Origin: Tetraselmis striata
Taxonomy: Eukaryota > Chlorophyta > Chlorodendrophyceae > Chlorodendrales > Chlorodendraceae
NCBI GenBank assembly: GCA_006384855.1
Contig: VCJN01002978.1
Coordinates: 1 to 64,000, forward strand
Reading direction: 5' to 3'
Length of the DNA: 64,000 nt
How positions within the stretch are numbered: the first letter of the stretch is position 1; each line of letters starts with the position of its first letter. Under the pieces are notes generated by a model. That model was not told where the DNA came from, did no database searches, and saw nothing but the letters and a program-made list of their open reading frames with translations. The position numbers and the translations under genes were made by a program. Positions 46,601 through 57,715 of this stretch are shown one piece after another.

Positions 46601-48742
46601 GTGATCACGTGTGTGTGTGTGTGTTTGTGTGGTTGAACACTCCGCTCCGTAAATTGTTAAGAGTGGCTGCAATCCTCCGCTCGTGCCATATCTCGAGCAA
46701 CACGTGCACCATCCTAATCATGACAATGAAGTACTGCCCGATGCTCATGTGCTTACGGGTGCCGGCGCACCGATAAGAACCCTTGTTATACGCCTCATCA
46801 CATTGGGGTCGCAAGCAACCTGAGAGACTGAACAGTCGCAGTAGTTCCGATGTGCTTTTGTCCGCATCTGACGTCTGACAGGTAGGGCAGGCTCTTATCC
46901 GCAGCGGTCTTGTCACGGCACCAGCACCTGAACGGATGCCGACGCACCTACTAGAACGAAACGGTTTAATAAGACTTTTTGGGGTCGGTAACCGCATTTT
47001 CTTATATTTCATTGTATATTCGTGGTGATTGCGCATTCAAACGAGCCATGGAAAGCGGCCATTTCTTGGAGGGTGGTTTCTTGTAGCCGCGCCGGCCCCC
47101 GTACATGAAGTGGTATGCGCAAGTATCGGGCATGGTCGCTCCGTAAGGGCACTGCAACCGGTCCATGATGCTCCGCCAGACCAGATCCTGCTGTCATATG
47201 CCTGTTGGAACGGATGAAGGACGGATGGCCTGTGGTGCCCCGGAGAGAGAAATGAATGAATATATACACAGAGAGAGATATATGTATATATATGTACATA
47301 AATATGTGTATATATGTATATAATATAATACATATAGATGTGTATATAGATGTGCATATATAGTATATATACATGTATAGTATGTATAGTATGTATATAG
47401 CTGAGCGCAGGTGTGCCGGATGTGGGCATCAGGGGTATTCAGGAGAGCCCTTCTCAGTGTTGCTTTAATGAGGTTTTTGACAGCACAGACATTAGTATGC
47501 AGAGTAATCCCCGCAGCCGCTCCAGTCTGCTTCACACTGACCACCCCATGCCGACACTCTCACTGACCGGGCGCCCATGCGAACAGTCTGACGCAGGCAC
47601 GGATCTCCCGCTGTCCGTTCTTGTCCGGCAGCTGGATAGCAAGGCCTCCGCCCAGGTAAGTGGTACCTGGAGACTTGTCGCTGCTGCCCCCACCCCCCCT
47701 CCCCCGCCCTCTGGGACAGCGTCGGGAGCGGCACTGCTGTTAAAGTTGCTGTTGTTGCGCCTCATTGCAGGGGGCGCTGCGCAAGCTGGCGGGAGTCATC
47801 GTGTCGCCGAGCGTGCGTGAGCACTTGGTGCAGACGGACCTGGTGCCCAGGCTTCTGCGCGTGGTGGAGAACAGCTCGCACGCCGCGGTAGCCCCGCTGG
47901 CGGTGTCTGTCCTCGCAACGCTGGTTCGGCTGGAGGACAGGTGCCTGGGGCAGGTGGCCGCCAACCGGGGCTCCGCGGTGCTGGCGGCATTCCTGAGCCG
48001 CACTGCCATGTCGGCGCCCGGCGATCCGGCCGGCCAGCAGCAGGCGCTGCGGTGCATCACGCAGCTCATTGGCGGCATGTTGGACAGCGACGGCGCTGCC
48101 GACATGGCCGACGACCTGCACGCCTCCAAGGCGGTGCCGGCCATCTTCACCCTCCTCGAGCGCATCGGCCCCTCGGAGTACGGCCACGCGCACGGGCTGG
48201 TGAAGAGCCTGCTTCAGCTGGTGGGCCGCCTGACGGAGGAGCCGCGCTTCCGGGAGGAGGTGCTGAGCAGCACCGGCGGGGTGACCACGCTGGTGGAGAT
48301 GCTGCCGGAGGGCAACGCCGGCGGTGTCGTCCCGATGCCCGCGGCGCAGGGCGAGCGGGTCCGCATGGCGCTCGCCATCCTGGCCAACCTCTCCCAGGGG
48401 CCGCACTGCCCGGAGTGGCACGTGGACGGGCTGCTCAGCGCGGGGCTGCTCCCCCGGGCTCTGGCCCTGATGGAGCAGCCCGGGCGCGCGGAGCACGGGG
48501 CCGCCGCGCAGCTGGTGTCCAACCTGTCGGCCTCGCCCGGCGCGCGGAGTGCGCTGAGGGATGCCGGCGTGGTGCCGGCGATGACGCGGATGCTGAGCAG
48601 CAAGGCAGCGCGCGCCTCGGCCCGCCGGGCGCTCAGCGCCATGGAGGAGGCGGTGCCCGACGACGTCCAGCTCGCCGCGGAGGGCGGCGCACAGTCACGC
48701 CTCCCTCGCGCAACTCGTCGGGCGCAAGGGACAGACCGGTAG
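39980..48742 (+). CDS. TIR - SAM-like - SAM-like x2 - armadillo protein, inverted SARM1-like architecture
   Basis: Ten exons: 39980-40229, 40695-40741, 40977-41146, 41630-41729, 42335-42493, 43302-45260, 45402-45607, 46252-46579, 47503-47655 and 47771-48742. All intron phases close, giving about 1447 residues. The start MGASSSQ is an N-myristoylation motif, so membrane attachment is likely. TIR spans about 17-188: strand [10 protein letters not shown], core [22 protein letters not shown] with Glu136 at the site of the NADase catalytic glutamate, then KPVVVVLWP and a tail like that of SARM1 ([10 protein letters not shown]...LEWVDE). A SAM-like module lies at about 205-270 and a disordered linker at 270-895. 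Two more SAM-like modules lie at 905-975 ([19 protein letters not shown]) and 990-1055. Armadillo-like helices occupy 1125-1430. In animal SARM1 these parts hydrolyse NAD+ and occur as ARM-SAM-SAM-TIR; here the order is reversed. NADase activity is inferred. AATAAA lies at 48814. Confidence 0.78.
40449..40672. repeat. (GT)n, (GCGT)n and G-run microsatellite
   Basis: Alternating GT, TGCG and G-run blocks in the first intron of the TIR gene. The many ORFs here are repeat translations only. Confidence 0.85.
42051..42096 (+). repeat. GCATGCAAGCCCAA short repeat, copy 2
   Basis: CGCATGCAAGCCCAATTTGAGG followed by AATAAGGGTTTTTATAGG, in intron 4 of the TIR gene. Confidence 0.55.
42110..42235. repeat. 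AT/ATGT-rich microsatellite
   Basis: Degenerate ATGTAT and ATACAC units in intron 4 of the TIR gene. Confidence 0.75.
42719..42760 (+). repeat. GCATGCAAGCCCAA short repeat, copy 3 (diverged)
   Basis: GTTGCATGAAGGCCCATTTC then GAGGCT, in intron 5 of the TIR gene. Confidence 0.45.
43133..43190 (+). repeat. GCATGCAAGCCCAA short repeat, copy 4
   Basis: CCGCATGCAACCCACTTTGA then GGCTT and AGGGTTCTAATGG, in intron 5 of the TIR gene. Confidence 0.5.
45893..45927. repeat. (TATGG)n microsatellite
   Basis: About seven TATGG units in intron 7 of the TIR gene, just before a tRNA-like sequence. Confidence 0.85.
45941..46010 (+). ncRNA. tRNA-like sequence, possible SINE head
   Basis: GGGCTCGCTGGCGCAGCGGT matches an RNA polymerase III A box (TGGCGCAGCGG), and a weak B-box-like GACCTCGAAGT follows about 35 bases later. 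The acceptor stem (GGGCTC with GAGGCCC) pairs only in part. It sits directly after a TATGG repeat inside an intron, as a tRNA-derived SINE or a decayed tRNA might. It is not a confident tRNA gene. Confidence 0.3.
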
Positions 48743-50969
48743 TCTTATCGCGCCAACAGCGGCCGCGCCCCGGGTTGTAGAGGCTCTGTCGCGTGAGGCA
48801 TTCATCACAGCAAAATAAAGGCCATTGTCACCAGCAGGGGCACTGCACTACGAACAGCGTAGCAGTGTCGGCTAAACGATGAGAATTGAAACGAAAATGT
48901 ACACCACAAAGTAAAGCCATCCCGCTATGCGATGAGGGGCGGGCCTCGCCATTGCCTCGCCTGGAGATTGCAACCACCGCATATCAGGAACCTGGACGAC
49001 GGATTTCTCCTGGGGCGTTTTCGAATGTGGCATAGAAGGCCAACTCTATCATTTGGTAAGGCAGCCGCGGTATTGAAACCAACCGAACATCAACATCGAA
49101 TGCTATCTTATTGCAGATGAAAGCGCCGGGGTGCGTCGCGCCGCTGTGCCCCCCCCCCCCCCCCCCCCCCACATCGCCCATGGTGTGCTCACGTGCCGTG
49201 TGGCGGCTCGCCTCGGCAGTTATAACATCTATCAGAATGCCGGATGTACTCGAGCGCCAGCTTATTTGTCGTCCTACAGGTGGAAAGGCAGCGAGTTGTA
49301 GTAGCGACTTCTCTCACAGCAGAAGTAAATGCAAGACGTTTGTGGGCTGCTGTATATGATCTGTGTTACGGCGCGCAGCAGCGCCGGATATAAAGCAGAA
49401 ATCCGGCGGCGGCATCAGCATCCCATGGTCTAGAGCTGCAGGAGCAGGATGGTAGTCTACTACCTACTCATACATACCGGGAGTACTCGAGCGGGTGGGA
49501 GGCCAGGTAAAGTAGGTAGCCGCTATTGGTCATCAGGGTATTATTATACCGGTATCTGTCCTCAGCAGTCGCTAATGGGCAATCAGGGTACCGGTACATA
49601 ATCGCTATGAATGAATGTATCGCTAATGTGTATCGATACGGATTACATAGATAGATATTCAGATAGGAATAAGGATAGATAGACTAGAAGTAGTCGATGT
49701 AGTGTATATATGTGATTATTGGTACAACCGGTATACGGGGGACCCCGATAGTCTGTCGAGGAATCAAGAAGAGACACTTGAACGATACAGCAGTAGACTG
49801 GCTTGGGTCAATGGAAGTCTGGAGCTGAGCAACAGCTCAACAACAGCCAGCAAGCGAGCATGCGCGGCGCACGAGGGCACTCATGAGGCACAACACGTCC
49901 AGGCGCAGTGTAGGGAGAGAGCATTGTGAGAGTGAGGCGGGCAGCATGCATCCATCATTACACAACCATAGAATGGTAGGCTTCGGCCGGGCGGGGAGGG
50001 CGGGTTAACACTTCTACACTTGACTTATGTGGGTTTTCTTCATAATTGTCCTCTTGTGCATGACTGTAATGGCTGAGGCAATAGCTTGCCGGCCAATGTG
50101 TGCTTGCAGGACATCACCACCAATGAATGATATATAACCGCCCAATTGCATCTTTTGCAGTGCTTTGACAATGCTTTGTAGTACATGTGGATGCAGCAGG
50201 AAAGAAAAAAAGGGGAGCTCATCAAAAAAAGGGGGCACCTTAAACGATACATCAAGTTGTGACGGCCTAAACGATAAGAAATGAAGTGCTAGCACATGCA
50301 AGTATATATATGAAATGAAGTGCTTGCCTTTTTCAGTCTTAGTTTAGGCGAATATTCATCTCACCGAATGCGAAGTACTAGAGGTCCGCCTTGCATCCCC
50401 CGTAAGGTCTCTTGTGCAGCACAGTAAATTATTTATTGCCGACTATATTTAGATTAGCGACAAATGCCTGAGGAATTTTTTTTAATATTGGAAAATCTTC
50501 GTGCTACCTGTACTTCGTGCGACCCCATAGTTCAGTATAGAGACCAACGGCCTGTATTCTAGTAGCGCGCATCGTACGAGCCAGCGCAGATGTCGCCGTC
50601 ACGTCGGGCCGCGCCGCGCAACGTGGCTCGCCATATGTGAAACCCTCGCCGCCCGCTTCGGTCAGCCACCCAGGGAGCCGCTAGAAGTGCACTCCCACCC
50701 GCCAACACGTGGTGGTTGACAGTGCGTGCTGGCCCTTCTCGTCAAGCACCTGCTTCATTCAGCCGCGGTCGCAGCCAGTACATTGTGCATGTGACAAGCT
50801 CCGGGGTGGTGCCGGACCTTGTGCCATCGGCGCGCGCTGCCGCACTCGAGAGTCTCGACACCGCCACGACCTGCTTCTAGGGGCTCTCAGAGCCATCGGC
50901 CGCGCTCAAAAGCTCTCAGCGGCACCCCTCTCTGCCCCCCTTCGTAGGCGGCACGCCGCGGAGGGGTGC
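48743..50969. other. Intergenic region
   Basis: Contains the polyadenylation signal AATAAA of the TIR gene (48814-48819) and a C run at about 49150-49170. No convincing coding frame. The stretch before 50970 may hold the 5' UTR or a first exon of the next gene, since its frame stays open from 50709. Confidence 0.5.
48814..48819 (+). terminator. Polyadenylation signal AATAAA of the TIR gene
   Basis: Lies 71 bases after the stop codon at 48742. Confidence 0.5.
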
Positions 50970-53900
50970 ATGTCGGCGCATTCCTTGGCCGCCGGGGGTC
51001 CGAACCAGGCCGCAGCGGTCCGCCGCCGCCTACCGGGCATGCTGCGCTGCGCCAGCGGTCGGCCAACTCGCGCAGCCATCATGTGGTGCCGGATGCCGCC
51101 CAGCTCCACCTCCTCCCCCGCCGCCCAGGATTCTGGCCCCACCAGCAGGGCGCCCGCGCGCTGCCACAGCAGCCAGGCGGCAGATGCTTCCGCGGCGGAC
51201 GCAACGGAGCGGAAACCGGGTGGCGACGAGTACGCGTACGCGGGTACGGCAGCCGAGGCGCTCGCGGGGCGCCTGGAGTCCCTGGGACTGGCGTCGCTGC
51301 CGCCGCTGGCACCGCCCTGCGCGCCGCTCGCGCGCCAGCGGTTCCAGATCATCGACCAGGCCGACATCCCCGGAGACGCCACGGTGGTAAAGTCATTGCT
51401 GTGGGAGGCGAGCGGCATCGGCCCGGTGGCGGTGGTGCTGGGGGTGCATCGGCGGGTGGGGCGCGCCAAGCTCGCGGCGGCGCTGGGGCGCGAGCGGGCG
51501 GGGTGGCTGCGGCTGATGGAGCCCGGTGCAGCCGAGGCTCTAGCGGGTGCCTCGATGGGCAACGTAAGTCGGTTGGCCACGCCGGCGGGGCGCTGCCCAC
51601 GGTGGTGGACGCCGGGTTGGTGGCGGCGGGGACGGGCAGCTGCGGCGCCGTGTACGGCGGGGGCGGCGGCGAGGGCTGGGAGCTGCGCCTCGCGCTCGGC
51701 GACCTGCTGTCCGTGAGCGGTGCGACCGTGGCCGACATCGCGGTAGGCGGCGACGATGACCCCGCCCCATATTTCGACAGCATCGAGACGGGCGGTGCCG
51801 CCAAAGGAGAGCCGATCGCACCAAAGCCTCAATCCCACCCGCCCCAGCCCCCCAGCCCCGATGGCTTTCCTACCTCAGCGGCGCTGAGGAAGGCAGCAGC
51901 TAAGCCAGACGGCGAGGCGGAGGTGAGCGTTCATCACTCATGGGTCCGCATCAAGTATCGATTGAGTATGTGGATTCAGGAGGGGTTCCTCGGGGGGTGC
52001 TTATGGCCGGCTCGGGCGTAAGGAGCTGATTCCTAGTAACCAAAAAGTGCAGTTGTTAAGCGTCCACCGGCGATGCCACTGCAAACCTTTGCGTTTCGGC
52101 GCTCTGAGCTCTGAAGTGGCTGCTCCTCGCTGCAGTCCACTACCAGCAAGGGCACGCCGCACCAGCCGCCCCATGCCGGGCAGTTTTGGGAGGTTGTCAT
52201 CCCGGGGATGAATATCCCCATTGATGCCGACCAAACTGCCGCCGTTAGGGCGGTGGAACCAGGTGCAGGTATAGATAGGGACGGGCTAAGGCAGGCCGAT
52301 GTGGGCCGTTGAAGGGCGCCAGCGGCGCGTTGCGTTGTTGCACCACACGTTCACAGTGAGGAGGGACTGGCGGAGATGGATGTTGGGCCAAATGGTGACC
52401 ACTCCGTTCGCACCAGCACTGGCTTTGCTGGCGCCTTGAGGATTTTACCGCCTCGCCTTCCCCCCTTTGCGCAGGTGCGAGCCCTGCTGGCGGCCTGTGA
52501 TGCTCCAGCGGAGGGCGCCGGCATGCGCCGCCTGTTGGACGCCGGCACCGACCAGAGCGGCAAGACGGCGCTGCACATGGCGGCGTGGCGCGGCTCGGTG
52601 GGCGCGGCGGCGGCGCTGCTGGACGCGGGCGCGGACCTGGATGCGCACAGCACCGGGCAGGGCAACTACGGCAAGACGGCGATCTTCTACGCGCTCACGC
52701 GCTGCCGGGACGACATGGTGGCGTTCCTGCTGGACCGCGGCGCCGACGTGCTCATCTGCAACAACAAGGGGCAGGTAAATTACCCCCCCCCCCCCCCCCC
52801 CCCCCCAACACACACACATTAACACCTCCATCCATTCCCACATACTCCACCTCCCGATGACTAAAGTGCTATCCGCCCAGCTCCAAAGCGGGGCGCGTCC
52901 CTGGCTTTTGGTCTCAGCAGCTGCAGCTTTAGGAAGTGCCAGCGAGACTTCCCCTCCCATATGTCTACCGCAAATTGCCTTGATCTCCGCGCCGATGCCG
53001 CGAGGGCCTCCGTCGTTTTACCCGTTTGTGCGGTAGCAATAATGACATGTCTGCGGCTCATTGCGCCTTACTGTAGCGCCTCCCGCAACGCAACGATAAG
53101 GCCGGTGGGTGCAATGCTGTCAGCGCTGCCGGTGCGCTGCAGCGCTGCGTGATTAGACCCCGGATCAAACCTCCCGGTGATTCCAATTCATACCTGTCCG
53201 GTTTAGCGCCTGAGATGGTAGAAGTTTTCATCGTCCGGCAGCAACTACCCGCCTGTTTTTCTAGAAGGTGTTGTTGTGTTCCGACCGCACGCCGCTGCGC
53301 AGACGCCGCGCAGCATTGCCGCGAGCCACGTGGGGCCGGAGACAGTCGCGGCGCTGGAGGCAGCAGAGGCGGCGCAAGAGGCGGCGGGCCGCCGCTGGCG
53401 CAACTTCCGCGCGAGCCACAGCGACGGCAAGGCGTATGGCGACCTGGACCCGCGCTTTGGGCTGGACGCCGCCAACGGCTGGGCGCCGGGGGCGGCTGCG
53501 GGGGAGGGGGTGCCGCAGGGCGCCAAGAGCGTGCGGCCGACATCGCGGGAGAGCCGGCAGGCCCGGCAGGCCAACCGCGCCGTCGCGCCGCCGAGCCCTC
53601 GCGCGCCGCCGTTCCCCTTCCTGAGCCCCGCCTCCAACGTGTGCCACCTGGTGGGCGTCGTCACCTCCAAGCGGCGCATCGGCCGTGCGCTGGCGTTTGT
53701 GAACATCGTGCCGCCGCCGGACGGCGAGTCCCCGGCGGAGTGCGCGCCCTTCGTGGGCGCCGCCTGCGCGAGCGCGGCGGACAAGTACGCGTGGCGTGGC
53801 GGGGGGCCTGGGGGCGGGGCGCCGCTGGCGGTGCAGCTGATCATCGGGCGCACCGTGAAGGAGCGCCTCGGGCTGGCGGGCGCCGCGGAGGCCATCAGGG

Positions 53901-55006
53901 GGCTGCACGTGGGGCAGCTGCTGCACGTGGTGGGCCGCCTGGGCGTCAACGGCGAGCGCGGGGCGGCCAACCTGCGCGATAACTCCACCCTGGACGTCGT
54001 GGTGTCGGAGTACCGCGTGCTGCAGGAGCGCTTCCGCGTGCCCGCCCTGCAGCAGCCCGCCGACCGAGCTCCCGAGCGGGACGGGGGGGATGCCCGAGAT
54101 ACATCGGCCGCGGGGGAGGCCTCAGCTGCCGGAGAGCGCGGCGACGGCAGCGTGGCGACGATGCCCGCGGAGCAGCCGCCGGTACCGGCGTTGGCCCTGC
54201 GCGACGTGCTGCCGCTGCGGGGTTACCCTCGCGCTGTGGGTGCGCCCGTGGCGGTCGTCGACTCGGAGGCGGGGATGGCGGGCTTCGCGGCGGCGGTGGC
54301 GCAGGAGATGGCGCGGCAGCGGGGCGGGTCGGCCGTGTCGGGGTGCCTCGGCCTGGACTGCGAGTGGGCGCCGGGCCCCGACGGCGGACGGGCCAGCCCC
54401 GTGGCGCTGCTGCAGCTGGCCACGCCCAGCGCCGTCTACCTGCTGGACCTGCAGAGCCTGTGCCGGCCGTGGCTGGAGCCGTCCGCGCAGATGAATGCGG
54501 CGGAGGCGGCGGTGGAGGCGGCGCTGCGCCCCATGTTTTGCGATGCAGAAGCAACGGTGGTCGGCTTCGGCGTCGAGTCTGACCTGCGCAAGCTGGCGCG
54601 GTCCTTTCCGCACATGCCGTGCTTCAGTGCGGCGGCCGGCGCGGTGGACGTCCGCACGCTGCTGGCGCTCACCTCGCCCCAGGTGTCCATGAAGCAGCGC
54701 CGCGGCCTGCAGGCGATGGGCCTCTCCCAGGTGTGCCTCCGCGTACTGGGCCGCCCGCTGGACAAGAGGCAGCAGTGCTCCGACTGGACGGCGCGGCCGC
54801 TGAGCGCCGCGCAGGTCGAGTACGCGGCGCTGGACGCCGCGGTGCTGCTGGCGCTGTTTGCGGCTCTCGCTGGGCGGCCTCCCGTTTGCAAGTGCGAGAC
54901 GGACGAATGCGTGCAGCGCTGCGTGTGCGGCAATGCGCACCTGCGCCGCACTGTGTCTACACGGCAAAGCGACGAGGCGGCTAGCAGCTCCTCAGTTGCT
55001 GGCTAG
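50970..55006 (+). CDS. YbaK deacylase - ankyrin - OB-like - DEDDy 3'-5' exonuclease fusion, apparent frameshift
   Basis: Exon 1 runs from the ATG at 50970 to 51922, then come 52136-about 52247, about 52475-52774 and about 53265-55006. Several internal boundaries do not close in phase. The N-terminal 75 residues are Ser/Ala/Arg-rich and could be an organelle transit peptide. A YbaK-like domain that would clear mischarged aminoacyl-tRNA follows (VVKSLLWEASGIGPVAVVLG; then GALPTVVDAGLV and WELRLALGDLL). Its halves lie in different frames, with a one-base shift between about 51563 and 51595. The third exon encodes ankyrin repeats (GKTALHMAAWRG; FLLDRGADV). The last exon has an OB-like part (VGVVTSKRRIGRALAFVNIV; GLHVGQLLHVVGRL) and a DEDDy exonuclease: LGLDCEW, GFGVESDL and YAALDAAVLL hold the D, E, D, Y and D residues. 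The protein probably acts on tRNA or other RNA. Confidence 0.7.
52783..52806 (+). repeat. Poly-C tract at an intron start
   Basis: Begins eight bases after the donor GTAAATTA that follows the ankyrin exon. Confidence 0.8.
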
Positions 55007-56080
55007 CCGTGACTGTGCGCTCGAGGGCCCGCGGCCTGGTGCCTTTGACGACATACAAATCGCTATCCGTCTACCGCGGTTAGCGATACCCGGTGCAGTC
55101 AAAACTGCACCGTCGTGCAGTGACCACAAAACTGAAACCCAGGAGCACCGCAGACAAAACCAACAGCAATGGAGGTTCTGGGAGGCTAGAAGGGCTCTTG
55201 GGGCAGCAGGCTTTTAGTTTTGACGGCACGTGCGGGCCGGCTGGTCACAATGCACCGGCGGTGCATTGAGCCGCTCCGTGACCCGTACGGCCCCCACCCG
55301 CGCACCACCCGCGTGCTATGGGGGAAGGGCCGTCGTGGCCTTTGTGAGAGATATAACGGCCGACGCTGGGCGTGTATGGGTCCGTGCCAACCACAGGCAG
55401 CATATAGAGGGGGCTGTGCTTCGCGGAGTGCTCTGGCCATGCTCGCGCATGGCCTCGAGTGCGCGAGTCGATAACACCCCGACCTACCCAACCCAATCAG
55501 CGGGAAGGCCGGCGTTCTCACCGCCATCGCGACCCCCCTACCCACCCGGAGACCCCAAGGGGGGGGGGCGACTCGGGCCTCCTTGCTACTCGGGAAGAGA
55601 ACGGGCGGCTTCTGTAGGCGCACGCCGACGAGTCACGAGGCTAGTCATTAAAGAGCTGCCTTTTCCGTCGAATTTATATCGGCGGTGTCGACCCCGTCGA
55701 CTTTCCAGTGGCGAGCCGTAATTCTTATATCGCAGCGCAACCTCCGTGTAGCCTTGAGGTAATCCTTATGTATGTCTCGTCTGAGTGAGGGAATCATGAT
55801 GTTCCTGTCGATGCATTGTATTTTGGCCTATTCGATATCATCTCATAGCAGTCATTTTCGGAGGTTGACTTATAGTATGGTCAACGCTGAATAGTGTGGT
55901 CCATATCCGGCCGATAGTGCCAAGTCGGTGACTGCGGATCAGCGATGGAGTCGTTGTAGGGTATGCCCACCCTGCCAAATCTAGAGGGGTAAGTTCGCGT
56001 GAAGATATCATACCCGTATACGGGTATTCTTGAAGCAGGACGAAAATCCACAGTAGTGGGCGGCACATGGCCTTTCCGAC
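55007..56080. other. Intergenic region
   Basis: No supported gene. A 9 bp stem hairpin (CAATGCACC-GGC-GGTGCATTG) lies at 55248-55268. Confidence 0.45.
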
Positions 56081-56641
56081 GTGGTCCGCCATGGGCGTGG
56101 GTGTCGAGACCCTCACGGACCCGTCGGTGCTTGTTTCTCTTCCGAAGGCAGCGACGGCCGGCCGGCCGATGTCGGGCTTTTTGTGTATGGTGGTATCCGC
56201 GGGAACACGGTTGTTGTCGATACCACCATTGCCCCTATCCTTGGCGTGTCAAGCTCGGATCCAACGACTGCATTGCGGGCCGCAGAGCGGCACAAAATCC
56301 AAAAGTATGACGAGGGGGTCCGAAACGCCGCCGGCATGCTTCGCTCTGTTCCTTTCGCCGCCTCCGAGTTCGGCTCCTCGGCCCCGCACGCTAAGAACTT
56401 CTTGGTGGAGCTCGCGAAAGCTAGCCACACACACACAGGCCAAAAAATCGGCCCCCTCTTATCTGCGTGGCGCCGCCGTTTCTCCTTGCTCATCAACATG
56501 GCACATGCAGACAACGTTCTTGGTGGGGTCGCGGCGGCGCGCGCGGCACGTGACGGTGCTCCTGCGCCTGCGTCGCGTCGCTCGTCGGCATGTGTTGCTA
56601 TGACCCGGATCATTGGCTGCAAGCGTCCTCGCCGCAGCTGA
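56081..56641 (+). pseudogene. Retroelement polyprotein fragment, C-terminal part
   Basis: A frame of about 186 residues ending TGA. Its features resemble the region after the reverse transcriptase in LINE-like algal and plant elements: a strand-rich start (DVGLFVYGGIRGNTVVVDTT), an alanine-rich helix (ALRAAERHKIQKYDEG), a phenylalanine pair (PFAASEF), then LSAWRRRFSLLINMAHADNV and a basic end. No RT core or start context is seen upstream, so it is probably a truncated copy. Resemblance is from memory of the family and is not strong. Confidence 0.4.
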
Positions 56642-57395
56642 TCGCCCACCCCTGGGCGGAGTCCCCATTGGTTTCATGTTTCCCTTTCGGTCTTTCTTGT
56701 CGTTCCTTGGCTTCAGTGCTTCCCTTGACCCTTTGGTTATGGACAGCTTGGCGACTTCGTGGTTCCCTTGACTCTTCCTTGGTTCTTGTCTTCTTGGCCT
56801 TCCGTAGTTCCCTTGACTCTTCCTTGGTTCTTGGCTCCCTGGCCTTCTGCTTGTCCTTGGTTTCAGCCTTATGTCTCTCTTTTACTGTCAACCTTTCATA
56901 GTTGCTTTTAATTCTGTTTGTAGTGCGCATCTGTTAAAGCACTGATGTAAAACAAAATTTCATGGCAACCTTTCATAGTTGCTTTTAAGTCTGTTTCTAG
57001 TTCGCATACGTTACAACACTGATGTTAAAAATCCATGCATTAGCCCTTCGGGGTTCAGATTGAGGCAATGGTCTAAGGGCTATGCCATACTTACGGTACT
57101 ACATACATGCAGTTGGCGCAAGAGGTCGGTGCGGCAAGAGGTTTAGCGCAAGTCCTCGGGCGGCTTCGGCCGATGTCCCGGGCTAACCTTACTGGTACAA
57201 CAATAATTGATTACGTAGTAAGTACGTAGGTAAGTACGTAAGTACGTATTCACGTATGGGCGCAGATATGGCTGATCATCGACATTAGCCTTAACGATGA
57301 AATAACATGTTTTAAGGCCAGAAACCCCGGAAAACGGAGGCGGGGGGGGGGGGGGGGGGGGGGGGGATGTGTTTGTTCGGTTGTAAGCAGGGTCG
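56642..57395. other. Non-coding stretch with local repeats
   Basis: Holds repeated CCTTGACTCTTCCTTGGTTCT units (about 56766-56835), repeated CCTTTCATAGTTGCTTTTAA (about 56891 and 56969), a GTAAGTACGTA-rich stretch (about 57220-57260) and a G run (about 57342-57366). No gene is supported. Confidence 0.5.
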
Positions 57396-57715
57396 GGCTG
57401 CAGTATCAACTGCACTGCAGACTGCAGAAACTGCAGCTTGCAGTAAAGCTACTGCACTGCAGCCTGCAATACTTCCGAAAAGGGGCTGCAGTGCAGTTAC
57501 CCAAAGTGCCCAAAATATATGCCCTTCACTGTCCCGCCCTTCCCTATAATCAACAGTTTCAGTGCTATTGCAGTCTGTACTGCAGCCTGCAGTACTGCAG
57601 CATGTTGACTGCAGCTTGCACTGCAGCCTACTTGCAGCCTGCAGTACTGCAGCATGTTGACTGCAGCCTGCACTGCAGCCTGCCTGCAGCCTGCAGTATT
57701 GGAAAGTGGACTGCA
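57396..57715. repeat. CTGCAG-rich repeat cluster
   Basis: More than fifteen CTGCAG hexamers in 320 bp. Two near-identical tandem units of about 55 bp, built around AGTACTGCAGCATGTTGACT, lie at about 57589-57700. The palindromic hexamer spacing gives many overlapping hairpins. No coding role is likely. Confidence 0.8.

Noticed and set aside
53245-54967. Minus-strand and alternate-frame ORFs over the exonuclease exon
   Set aside because: The plus frame carries all exonuclease motifs; the others are low-complexity shadows.
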